Source: DASWUZ01 sp036401395 (lineage in GTDB: Bacteria > Acidobacteriota > Terriglobia > Terriglobales > Acidobacteriaceae). From it: DNA of 13,209 bases. Position numbers and translations under genes: made by a program. The stretch is taken from contig DASWUZ010000114.1 of NCBI GenBank assembly GCA_036401395.1, forward strand, positions 1-13,209. The letters are read 5' to 3'. The notes under the pieces are model-generated. The model was not told the origin of the DNA. It worked only from the letters and a program-made list of their open reading frames with translations, and did no database searches. Below are positions 1-6,989 of the stretch, piece after piece (the stretch's first letter is position 1; the number at the start of each line of letters is the position of its first letter).

Positions 1-1
1 C

Positions 2-3000
2 AAGTCGTTCTGCGACCGCACCGAGGTCCAGGTCCCTGGCCAGGGGATCGCGGTGGTGGTTGGGCCGAACGGTTGCGGAAAGTCGAACATCCTCGACGGC
101 GTGAGCTGGGTGCTCGGCGAGCAGAGCGCCAAGAGCCTGCGTGGCGGGCGCATGGAGGACGTTATCTTTGCGGGCACTCGTGAGCGCAAGTCCCTCGGCA
201 TGGCAGAGGTCTCGATTACCCTCATCGACCCCGAGGCGTATATCGGCGGACCCTTGGTTTCAGAACCGGAAATCGCCGTCGAAGACGAGCTTGAGGCCGA
301 CTGGGATGAGGAGCAGATTCGAGCGGAAAAGGCGGCTGAAGTAGAAGAGATTATCGCTGAGACGCAACCCGGGCTTGTGGTTGAAGGGGAGGCGGGCAGC
401 GCTGGTGTTGAATCGGTCGGAAAGAGTGGCAACGCGCCTCAGACGTCACCCGATGCCGATTCGGAAGGGGCAAACGCCGTAGTGCTGAAAATCCGGAGAA
501 GGAAATTTCAGCGTACTCCCCAGCACGGCGAAATCGTCGTCACCCGGCGGCTCTTTCGTACTGGCGACAGCGAATACCTCCTCAACGGAAAGCTCTGTCG
601 GCTCCGCGACATCCAGGACATCTTCATGGGCACGGGCCTGGGGCCCGAGTCCTACGCCATCATCGGCCAGGAGCGCATTGGTCAGCTACTCAGTTCCAAG
701 CCCTACGAACGGCGCTCGATCATCGAAGAGGCTGCTGGTATCACGCGCTTCAAGACAAAGAAGCGACTCGCCGAGCTCCGCCTCGAACAGGCAAAGCAAA
801 ATCTGGAACGCGTCAATGACATTTTCGAAGAAGTCACCCGCCAGATGGGATCCCTTAAACGTCAGGCCGCGAAGGCCGAGCGCTACGCCGCGCTGCGCGA
901 CGAATTGCGGGTCAAGCTGCGCGTGGTGCTGGCCAGCCGTATTGCCCAGATGGATGCCGAACAGGCTGCGCTGACCGCTGAAATCGCTACTCTAAGCGCC
1001 GACGTTGAGGCCCGCAGCCAGCGCGTCGACATACTGCAGGCGGAGTATTCCGACGGCACCGCCCAAGGCTACCAGCTCGACGGTGAGGTGAAGGAAGCCT
1101 CGGCCCGCGCTAATAACGCTGCTGTGGAACTAGAGCGAGCGGGGTCTCGGCAGCGATCAAATGTGGAGCGCATCGCTGAGCTGACAGCCCGCATTGCAGC
1201 CGGGGCGACGGAGGCCGAGCAAGCGAAGCTTCATCTTGCCAGCCTGACAGCCGAGCGCGAGACGCATCGCACTTTTCTTGAGACCGCCGCGGCTGAAGCA
1301 GCCAGTTTTCGCGCCGAAGCGCTAGCGAAACAACGACATTCTCGCGAAGCAGCGCAAGCAGTCAGCGTAGCTGAGCAAAAACTTGAAAGTTCTCGCCGTC
1401 ACGCGATGCTGGTCTTGCAACAGGCTGGCCAGGTTCGCAACCAGGCCGCGCAGGCTGAGGAGTCGCTTGCCTCCCTCGAACGCGACGCTGAACGCCTCGC
1501 CACCGAGATGGCCGCAGCCAGGCGCGACCTCGAATCGTTGGGTTCGGAGCGTGGACAGGCCTCGCTGCATTTTGAAACTGTGACCGAGACGCTGGGCCGC
1601 CTTGAGTCCGAGATTGAACACCTGCGATCCGAGATCGCTGCCCAGCGGGAGCGGGAGTCGGAGACCAAGCTGCGTGCAGACAAGTTGCGGGCTGAGTCCG
1701 CCACCCTGACCGGCCGCCGCAATTCGCTCGATGCGTTGATCCGCGAGCACAGCTATTCGACCGACACGGTGAGAAATCTTTTCCGGCAAAATTCGCTGGC
1801 CGGCGGTTTGAAGCCGGTAGGAACTCTCGCCGACTTCCTCGAAGTAAGTGGCCAATACGAGAGTGTCGTCGATGAGTTTCTACGCGACGAGCTCAACTAC
1901 ATCGTGGTGAAAAGCTGGGACGCAGCGCAGGAGGGGATGCGCCTGCTGAAAACGGACGTCGATGGCCGCGCGACTTTTCTTGTGCACCCCGATGATTCGC
2001 AGGCGAAATTTTCTTTTGCGGCGGGCGCCGCTTCCGGTAGCTATGAGCCCCAGCCGGGCGAACAGGTCGGGCACAAAAACGTCGTGCGTTTGAAGGATTG
2101 CGTTCGCGTACTCGACGGCTTCGGATCGTCGCTTGAAGTGATCCTCCCAAAGCTTCGGGAGGGCTACGTAGCCCCAGACGCCGGTCTGGCTCGCACGCTT
2201 GCGCTTGAAAATCCGAATGCATTTTTTCTAGCGCCGTCGGGTGAGTGCTTTCACAATGTGACCGTGACCGGAGGCAAGCCCAGTGCCGAGGGCCCGCTTG
2301 CGTTGAAACGTGAACTGCGAGATTCGGAACGGCGCCTTTTGAAAGTGCAGGCCGAGCTAGCCGAGGTAGACACAGCGGCGGCTGCCCTCACGCACTCGCT
2401 CGCCGACCTGACGAGCCAAATGGATTCAAAAAGCGAAGAGCGTCGCCTCGCCGAACGCGAGAGCGCCAATCAGAGCGCGGCTTTGCGACAGATGGAGGCC
2501 GAAGCGCAACGCGTGGAACGCCGCCTCCAGGACTGGGTGCTACAGGCAGAGCGGAACCGCGATGCGCGCATGACGAAGCAGACCTTCATCGCGCAAAAGC
2601 TGGAGGAGATTGCCCGACTCGACGCTCAGCACCAAACCGCGGAGGCTACCCTCAACGACCAGGCAGTTGCGCTTGAAGATCTGAGGGCGGCTCGTGATTC
2701 AGCGCAGGCCGAGGCGTCTGCAGTTTCGGCGGAGCTTGCGGGGCTCGAGGAGCGGCGGCGCGGCGCCGAGGCATCGTTCAGCCGCATCGATCGCATGTTC
2801 ACAGAGCTTGAGCGGCGCGTATTGCAGATCGAAGAGCAACTAGCCTCCGCTGCCGCAGAGCAACAGCAGCGCACCCGTGAAAACGAGCAACTTGCTGTGG
2901 AGCAGGAGCAGCTAAGCGCCGCGCGGGCGCATGCCGAGAGCGAGTCCGCACGGTGGGCCACCGAAGCACGCACGCTACGCGCAACTCTCGCCGACATTGA

Positions 3001-3928
3001 CGCAAACCTGAAGACGCTGCGGTCTGAAACCGACGCGTTGCGGGAGACGCGCAGTCAGAGCGCGGCTAGCGCGGCGAAGCTCGCCTCGGACCTTCACTAC
3101 CAGGAAGAGGCCAGCCTCAACGAACTCGGTGTCGAAGCCCATCTATTGCGGGCCGACACTCAGATCGTGCGCCTCGACGCGGAAACGCTGCACACGGAAG
3201 ACGAGATGTGCCGCGCGATGAAGCAGCGGCTCGAAGCTATGGGGCCGGTGAACATGATGGCGCTCGAAGAGTACCAGGAAACCGCATCGCGCCACAGTTT
3301 CCTTGAGACGCAGCGGAAAGACCTCCTCGACTCGATCGAAAACACGCAGTCCACCATCCGGGAGATCGACGACATTTCGCGGACCAAGTTCGACGCAGCC
3401 TTTGCGCACATCAATGAGAACTTCAGTGTGACGTTTGCGAAACTGTTCGGCGGCGGGCAGGCGTTTATGAAGATGACCGACGAAGAAAATTCAACCGACA
3501 GCGGAGTCGATATCGTTGCGCAGCCACCCGGCAAGAAACTACAGAATGTTCTGCTGCTTTCGGGCGGCGAAAAAGCCCTCACTGCACTCTCCCTGCTGGT
3601 GGGAATCTTCCAATACCAGCCCAGCCCCTTCTGCGTTCTCGATGAAGTGGACGCGCCGCTGGACGAGACCAATGTAGGCCGACTTGCCGACATGCTCAAG
3701 ACCATGGCCGTCGATACGCAGTTCGTGATGGTCACGCACTCCAAGAGGATGATGCAGGCCGCCGACATGATCTACGGCGTCACGATGCAGGAGCCGGGCG
3801 TCTCGAAAATCGTCTCCGTTCGCATGGGTGGATTGGACCGCGGCAATGAGAGAGCAAACGAGCATAGATCGGGCCACGCCTCGCGCGCTCTGGAACGCAA
3901 GCTTGAAAGCCGCCTGGCGACAGCGTGA
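2..3928 (+). CDS. smc: Chromosome segregation/condensation ATPase SMC (5'-partial)
   Basis: SMC forms the ATP-driven, DNA-entrapping dimer that organises and segregates the chromosome in the cytoplasm. The reading frame is open from base 2, so the gene starts before the window; the sequence already shows the KSF segment that precedes Walker A in this family, so perhaps 10-20 residues are missing. In the visible 1308 residues, Walker A GPNGCGKS is at 21-28. After a head lobe come a long Ala/Glu/Arg-rich coiled coil (about 240-590), a hinge (about 600-762, containing GGLKPVG and GRATFLV), a second coiled coil, the ABC signature LSGGEK (1186-1191), Walker B and catalytic Asp-Glu (FCVLDE, 1214-1215), a D-loop and the VTHSK H-loop. 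The family usually has about 1150-1200 residues. The surplus comes from an acidic insertion near residues 77-175 and a basic C-terminal tail. ScpA/ScpB are not in the window. Confidence 0.97.
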   Translation, partial: KSFCDRTEVQVPGQGIAVVVGPNGCGKSNILDGVSWVLGEQSAKSLRGGRMEDVIFAGTRERKSLGMAEVSITLIDPEAYIGGPLVSEPEIAVEDELEADWDEEQIRAEKAAEVEEIIAETQPGLVVEGEAGSAGVESVGKSGNAPQTSPDADSEGANAVVLKIRRRKFQRTPQHGEIVVTRRLFRTGDSEYLLNGKLCRLRDIQDIFMGTGLGPESYAIIGQERIGQLLSSKPYERRSIIEEAAGITRFKTKKRLAELRLEQAKQNLERVNDIFEEVTRQMGSLKRQAAKAERYAALRDELRVKLRVVLASRIAQMDAEQAALTAEIATLSADVEARSQRVDILQAEYSDGTAQGYQLDGEVKEASARANNAAVELERAGSRQRSNVERIAELTARIAAGATEAEQAKLHLASLTAERETHRTFLETAAAEAASFRAEALAKQRHSREAAQAVSVAEQKLESSRRHAMLVLQQAGQVRNQAAQAEESLASLERDAERLATEMAAARRDLESLGSERGQASLHFETVTETLGRLESEIEHLRSEIAAQRERESETKLRADKLRAESATLTGRRNSLDALIREHSYSTDTVRNLFRQNSLAGGLKPVGTLADFLEVSGQYESVVDEFLRDELNYIVVKSWDAAQEGMRLLKTDVDGRATFLVHPDDSQAKFSFAAGAASGSYEPQPGEQVGHKNVVRLKDCVRVLDGFGSSLEVILPKLREGYVAPDAGLARTLALENPNAFFLAPSGECFHNVTVTGGKPSAEGPLALKRELRDSERRLLKVQAELAEVDTAAAALTHSLADLTSQMDSKSEERRLAERESANQSAALRQMEAEAQRVERRLQDWVLQAERNRDARMTKQTFIAQKLEEIARLDAQHQTAEATLNDQAVALEDLRAARDSAQAEASAVSAELAGLEERRRGAEASFSRIDRMFTELERRVLQIEEQLASAAAEQQQRTRENEQLAVEQEQLSAARAHAESESARWATEARTLRATLADIDANLKTLRSETDALRETRSQSAASAAKLASDLHYQEEASLNELGVEAHLLRADTQIVRLDAETLHTEDEMCRAMKQRLEAMGPVNMMALEEYQETASRHSFLETQRKDLLDSIENTQSTIREIDDISRTKFDAAFAHINENFSVTFAKLFGGGQAFMKMTDEENSTDSGVDIVAQPPGKKLQNVLLLSGGEKALTALSLLVGIFQYQPSPFCVLDEVDAPLDETNVGRLADMLKTMAVDTQFVMVTHSKRMMQAADMIYGVTMQEPGVSKIVSVRMGGLDRGNERANEHRSGHASRALERKLESRLATA

Positions 3929-4085
3929 GAAGAAACAGAAAACGAAGAGGCGGCAAACTTCAAGTCTCTGCCTTGGAATCTATTCTGACGATAGAAAATT
4001 TTGATGCAAGGTCGCTGCTCACGGCCTGTTAGCAACTAAATTTTGTGGTTGGCTCGCTTCCCTCTTGACAGTCATCCTCCGCAGA

Positions 4086-4107
4086 TGAGAAGCACCTTTT
4101 TTTCTCA
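4086..4107. repeat. Inverted repeat TGAGAA-N10-TTCTCA upstream of the purC promoter
   Basis: Perfect 6-bp arms at 4086-4091 and 4102-4107 surround a 10-base spacer that carries most of a seven-T run (4097-4103). A second overlapping dyad, TCATC/GATGA (4072-4076 and 4084-4088), precedes the T run. This could be a weak terminator for smc or an operator about 35 bases upstream of the predicted purC promoter. The stems are short and AT-rich, so neither role is well supported. Confidence 0.25.
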
Positions 4108-4129
4108 ACAACTCTGCGAAAATCTCGCG

Positions 4130-4158
4130 TTGACAAAGCGCCGCGCTCCCCGGAGAAT
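4130..4158 (+). promoter_or_regulatory. Candidate sigma70-type promoter for purC
   Basis: A perfect TTGACA -35 box (4130-4135) is followed by a 17-base spacer and GAGAAT (4153-4158), which matches 4 of 6 bases of the -10 consensus. Transcription would start near 4165 and leave a leader of about 40 bases before the TTG start of purC. Another TTGACA at 4065-4070 lacks a matching -10 box at normal spacing. The promoter also fits the 277-base gap after smc, which otherwise holds nothing I recognise. Confidence 0.4.
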
Positions 4159-4205
4159 CGAAACTTCAGCGTCAGAGTCCACGCCGCCCAGGAAGGCAAA
4201 ACCTC

Positions 4206-5132
4206 TTGCCAGTACTACTTCAAACTGAGTTTGCCGATCTGCACCTGCACGCCCGCGGTAAGGTCCGCGACCTCTATTCTGTCGGCGAATCGCTGCTGCT
4301 CGTGGCCACCGATCGCATCTCCGCATTCGACCATGTGCTCGGCACTGGAATTCCTGACAAGGGTAAGGTACTGACGCAGCTCTCGTTATTCTGGTTTGAT
4401 TTTTTACGCGACGTGGTTCCGAATCACCTCATCACTGCCGATGTTGAGGATTACCCCGAGGAGCTTCAGGAGTACGCAGACGAACTGCGAGGCCGCTCCA
4501 TGCTCGTGGCGCGGGCGCAGATGTTCCCCGTCGAGTGCGTCGTCCGCGGCTATCTCTCGGGCTCGGGTTGGAAGGATTACCAAGCGACAGGCACCGTCTG
4601 CGGCATCGAGTTGCCTAAAGGGTTGAGCGAGTCAGAACGATTACCCGAGCCGATCTTTACCCCCGCCTCAAAGAGCGCCGGCGGCGAGCACGATGAAAAT
4701 ATTTCGTTCGAGGCCATGAGCCATCGCGTTAGGCCGACTGCAGCGGACCGCCTGCGGGACCTGAGCCTGACGATCTACAAGCGGGCAGCCGCCCATGCGG
4801 AGTCGTGCGGGCTGATTCTTGCCGATACAAAGTTTGAGTTTGGACAGACCGCGCGCGGCATCGTGCTTGCCGACGAGGTGTTGACGCCCGATTCGTCGCG
4901 ATTCTGGCCCTTGAAAGGTTACAAAGCAGGCGGTCCGCAGCCATCATTCGATAAGCAATTTGTGCGCGATTACCTGGAAAGCATTCACTGGAACAAGCGC
5001 GCGCCGGCCCCCCCTCTTCCCGAAGATGTGGTTGGCCCCACGCGCGAAAAATATCTTGAAGCATTTCGCTTGCTGACTGGGCATCGCCTCAATGTTGAGG
5101 AGCACGACCGCGCGGTGCTTCATTCAGCTTAA
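4206..5132 (+). CDS. purC: SAICAR synthetase (phosphoribosylaminoimidazole-succinocarboxamide synthase)
   Basis: PurC joins aspartate to CAIR with ATP to give SAICAR in cytoplasmic de novo purine synthesis. The 308-residue product has the family hallmarks: GKVRDLY (18-24) and ATDRISAFD (34-42) in the ATP-binding N-terminal lobe, VVRGYLSGSGWKDY (112-125), the signature FTPASKSAGGEHDENIS (151-167), and LADTKFEFG (205-213). Its length fits the longer PurC form of about 300 residues, like yeast Ade1, rather than the 235-240-residue enterobacterial form. The start is TTG at 4206, supported by AGGAAGG at 4190-4196, nine bases upstream, and by the usual short distance to GKVRDLY; no in-frame ATG offers a better choice. 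cvpA follows after 28 bases in the same direction, so the two are probably cotranscribed. Confidence 0.96.
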   Translation: MPVLLQTEFADLHLHARGKVRDLYSVGESLLLVATDRISAFDHVLGTGIPDKGKVLTQLSLFWFDFLRDVVPNHLITADVEDYPEELQEYADELRGRSMLVARAQMFPVECVVRGYLSGSGWKDYQATGTVCGIELPKGLSESERLPEPIFTPASKSAGGEHDENISFEAMSHRVRPTAADRLRDLSLTIYKRAAAHAESCGLILADTKFEFGQTARGIVLADEVLTPDSSRFWPLKGYKAGGPQPSFDKQFVRDYLESIHWNKRAPAPPLPEDVVGPTREKYLEAFRLLTGHRLNVEEHDRAVLHSA

Positions 5133-5160
5133 GTAGTTGTGATTTTGATTGGTGATGTAG

Positions 5161-5784
5161 ATGGCCTTGATCGATTGGATAATCGCCGCGATCTTAGTGA
5201 TATCAGTCGCGGGCGCAGCAAGGAAAGGGTTCGTGGTCGAAGCATTTTCTCTCGCCGGTGTAGTGCTCGGTTTATTGCTGGCAAGCTGGAACTACAAAGC
5301 GGTGATGCCCTGGGTTTCGCAGTGGATACACCAGCCTCAGATTGTTGCGGCCCTCAGTTTCTTGGCGATAGCACTGGGAGTGATGGTACTGGCGGGAATC
5401 GCAGGCAGGCTCCTTCGCTGGTCGGTAAAATCGGTAGGGCTTGGCTTTGCAGACCGCTTGCTCGGCGCGGTCTTCGGTTTCGTGAAAGGATGCGTGCTCG
5501 TGACGATTGGCATCATGGCCCTGGCCGCATTTTTTCCCCGTACTACCTGGTTAAGAGATTCCCGGCTTGCGCCGTATTTTCTATCAATGGCGCACTCTAC
5601 TACAGCAGTTACGCCGTCCGACCTCGGAGCTCGCATCCGGACCGGCGTCACCATTATCCGCGATGCTCAGCCGTCATGGCTTAAGCCGAATGCAAAATGT
5701 TTTCCCCCGGCCTTGGAATCAGAAAAAGTCACAACCCGGACAACCAACCGGGTGTGGAACGAAAGAGGAATTTGTGAAGCGTGA
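5161..5784 (+). CDS. cvpA: CvpA family inner-membrane protein
   Basis: The 207-residue product begins with four predicted membrane segments at about 3-21, 24-42, 62-82 and 101-125, in the pattern of CvpA: MALIDWIIA at the N-terminus, RKGFVVEAFSL between the first two helices, and GFADRLLGAVFGFVKG leading into the fourth. A polar tail of about 80 residues follows and is probably cytoplasmic or periplasmic. CvpA was named for colicin V production in Escherichia coli, where it lies next to purF; its molecular role is still poorly defined and envelope-related. Adjacency to purC here echoes the purine-gene link. The ATG at 5161 has a modest GGTGAT ribosome site (5151-5156). The 3' end overlaps the next gene by 11 bases. 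Confidence 0.85.
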   Translation: MALIDWIIAAILVISVAGAARKGFVVEAFSLAGVVLGLLLASWNYKAVMPWVSQWIHQPQIVAALSFLAIALGVMVLAGIAGRLLRWSVKSVGLGFADRLLGAVFGFVKGCVLVTIGIMALAAFFPRTTWLRDSRLAPYFLSMAHSTTAVTPSDLGARIRTGVTIIRDAQPSWLKPNAKCFPPALESEKVTTRTTNRVWNERGICEA

Positions 5785-6055
5785 ACTGGACAGTCTTGTT
5801 ACGCGAATGCACAGCGGTGGCATCACTTACGAAGAGTCGGTTCGTGAGTTTAGAAAGCGCTTCATACTTGAGGTGCTGGCTCAACATCGAGGGAACCAGT
5901 GTAAGGCCGCGAAGGAGCTCGGCATGCACCGCAATACCCTGAGCCGTACCATCGCCGAACTTGGCATCGACCCGGCGCAAATACGCAGAGGGATCAAACG
6001 CCCCCCACGTAGCGAACGTCCTCAATTCGATGGCAAGGTGGCGATGCGTTCGTGA
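5774..6055 (+). CDS. Small Fis-type helix-turn-helix DNA-binding protein
   Basis: The 93-residue product is essentially one Fis/NtrC-C-terminal type HTH. After a short N-terminal helix (about 14-38, with FRKRFILEVLAQHRGN) comes NQCKAAKELGMHRNTLSRTIAELGI at about 41-65, which is the HTH_8 pattern, then a basic tail ending in KRPPRSERP. It lacks the AAA+ and receiver domains of NtrC-like activators, so it probably acts as a free-standing nucleoid or transcription factor; targets are unknown. I chose the GTG at 5774 because AGAGGA (5764-5769) sits directly upstream and the HTH family needs nothing further upstream. The frame is open back to 5567, but that extension would lie wholly inside cvpA. 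The 11-base overlap with cvpA suggests translational coupling. Confidence 0.82.
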   Translation: MKRELDSLVTRMHSGGITYEESVREFRKRFILEVLAQHRGNQCKAAKELGMHRNTLSRTIAELGIDPAQIRRGIKRPPRSERPQFDGKVAMRS

Positions 6056-6093
6056 GTCTGAAATCCCGGGAGACGCGGAGGCTGCTCGCCGCG

Positions 6094-6099
6094 TAAAAT
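6094..6099 (+). promoter_or_regulatory. Candidate -10 box placed for a leaderless start at 6106
   Basis: TAAAAT matches 5 of 6 consensus bases and ends six bases before the ATG at 6106, so transcription would begin at or next to that codon. The best -35 candidate, GAGACG at 6070-6075 (18-base spacer), matches only 3 of 6. The box would drive the short ORF, the HAD gene and the secretin gene. Confidence 0.35.
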
Positions 6100-6105
6100 C
6101 GGTCT

Positions 6106-6186
6106 ATGACCAGCCGAAGGAATGAAGCGCTCGATCCCGCTATCTCCAGTTCAAATAACGTTGAAAATGAGGCGTCGCGCGCGTGA
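6106..6186 (+). CDS. Possible 26-residue leaderless ORF coupled to the HAD gene
   Basis: An ATG at 6106 opens 26 codons starting MTSRRNEALD and ending NEASRA, closed by TGA at 6184-6186. That stop shares bases with the GTG start of the next gene (6183-6185), a 4-base GTGA overlap typical of translational coupling. The product is hydrophilic, has no recognisable domain, and is in a different frame from the HAD protein. No ribosome site precedes it; instead a TAAAAT box ends six bases upstream, as expected for a leaderless message. It could be a coupling or leader peptide, or a chance ORF in the 127-base gap between the Fis-type gene and the HAD gene. Confidence 0.35.
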   Translation: MTSRRNEALDPAISSSNNVENEASRA

Positions 6187-6989
6187 GTCAAACTCCCGCA
6201 GCAGTTGCCGCCCCCACTGTCGAGCAGCGTGAGAGGCGAGTCGTCATTCGCGACGGCTTCGCTTGGGACGACTACGATGCGTACCTCTTCGACATAGACG
6301 GTACGCTGCTGCGAAGCAACGATGGGGTCCACTACAACTCCTTCTTTTCAAGTGTCAAGCAGGAGATGGGACGTGAGCTGCTGCTCGATGGGGTTGTACT
6401 TCACGGTAATACCGATCCCGGCATACTGCGAGACGCATTTCGTCGGGTCAAGCTGGAAGACCGGGAATGGCAGGACTCTCTCGAAGCGGTGCTCGACCGT
6501 ATGAGGCAGACGGTCACTGAGCAGAGCGACTCAATGTCAGTACGAGTGATGCCCGGAGTACCCGAGGTGCTCGCTCACCTGCGCCGGAGAGGCGCGAAGC
6601 TTGGCGTAGCAACGGGAAATCTTGAGATCATCGGATGGTTGAAAATCGAGGCAGCCGGGTTGCGCGAGTGGTTCAAGTTCGGCGGATTCAGCGACAAGTA
6701 CCTCACCCGCCCTGAGATGATCGGGAACGCTGCTGCCCTTGCGCGGGCGATCGCCGGCGAGCAGGCTACAGTATGCGTGGTGGGCGATACGCCTTTCGAC
6801 ATTACAGCAGCAAAAGCTAACGGGCTCCCGGCCATAGCAGTCGCGACCGGCAATTACTCTTTCGGAGAGCTGCTTAAATTCGGTCCGGAGGCGTGCGTCA
6901 CTTCTTTGCAGGACTTGCTCCAAAGCGCGGGCTCAGAGAACGCGGACAAGGACCTCGCACATCAATCCCCCGAGCGGGAAAATCCGTGA
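6183..6989 (+). CDS. HAD-superfamily phosphatase (Gph/PpaX-like)
   Basis: The 268-residue product is a haloacid-dehalogenase-type hydrolase, expected to dephosphorylate a small cytoplasmic metabolite through an aspartyl-phosphate intermediate. Motif I is FDIDGT with nucleophile Asp37 and acid/base Asp39. Motif II is the Thr in VATGN (Thr144), the motif III lysine is probably Lys154, and motif IV is GDTPFD (201-206). A helical cap lies at about 50-120, as in the phosphoglycolate phosphatase and pyrophosphatase PpaX groups; the substrate cannot be read from sequence. About 30 residues precede motif I, more than usual. The GTG at 6183 is the only start available in frame before motif I, and a weak TGAGG lies about ten bases upstream. 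The gene overlaps both neighbours by four bases (GTGA), so it looks translated as part of a coupled chain with the secretin. Confidence 0.88.
   Translation: MSQTPAAVAAPTVEQRERRVVIRDGFAWDDYDAYLFDIDGTLLRSNDGVHYNSFFSSVKQEMGRELLLDGVVLHGNTDPGILRDAFRRVKLEDREWQDSLEAVLDRMRQTVTEQSDSMSVRVMPGVPEVLAHLRRRGAKLGVATGNLEIIGWLKIEAAGLREWFKFGGFSDKYLTRPEMIGNAAALARAIAGEQATVCVVGDTPFDITAAKANGLPAIAVATGNYSFGELLKFGPEACVTSLQDLLQSAGSENADKDLAHQSPERENP

Noticed and set aside
1322..1855. Minus-strand 177-codon ORF inside smc
   Set aside because: Antisense shadow of the SMC coiled coil; no recognisable domain or ribosome site.
3160..3768. Minus-strand 202-codon ORF inside smc
   Set aside because: It lies wholly opposite the conserved SMC C-terminal head and has a Ser/Arg/Cys-rich composition typical of an antisense shadow; no domain is recognisable.
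4043..4228. 61-codon ORF in the smc-purC gap
   Set aside because: It begins with TTG without a clear ribosome site, overlaps the purC start, and spans the candidate purC promoter.
5139..5684. 181-codon plus-strand ORF overlapping cvpA
   Set aside because: It is an Arg/Ser-rich alternative frame of cvpA, whose own frame gives a clear four-helix membrane protein.
5567..5773. Upstream extension of the Fis-type reading frame
   Set aside because: The extension lies entirely inside cvpA and adds no domain; GTG 5774 has a good ribosome site.
6075..6092. GCGG/CCGC hairpin before the 26-codon ORF
   Set aside because: Only four base pairs; expected by chance at this GC content.
6893..6985. Upstream extension of the secretin reading frame
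   Set aside because: It would put about 30 basic residues before the signal peptide and overlap the HAD gene by almost 100 bases.
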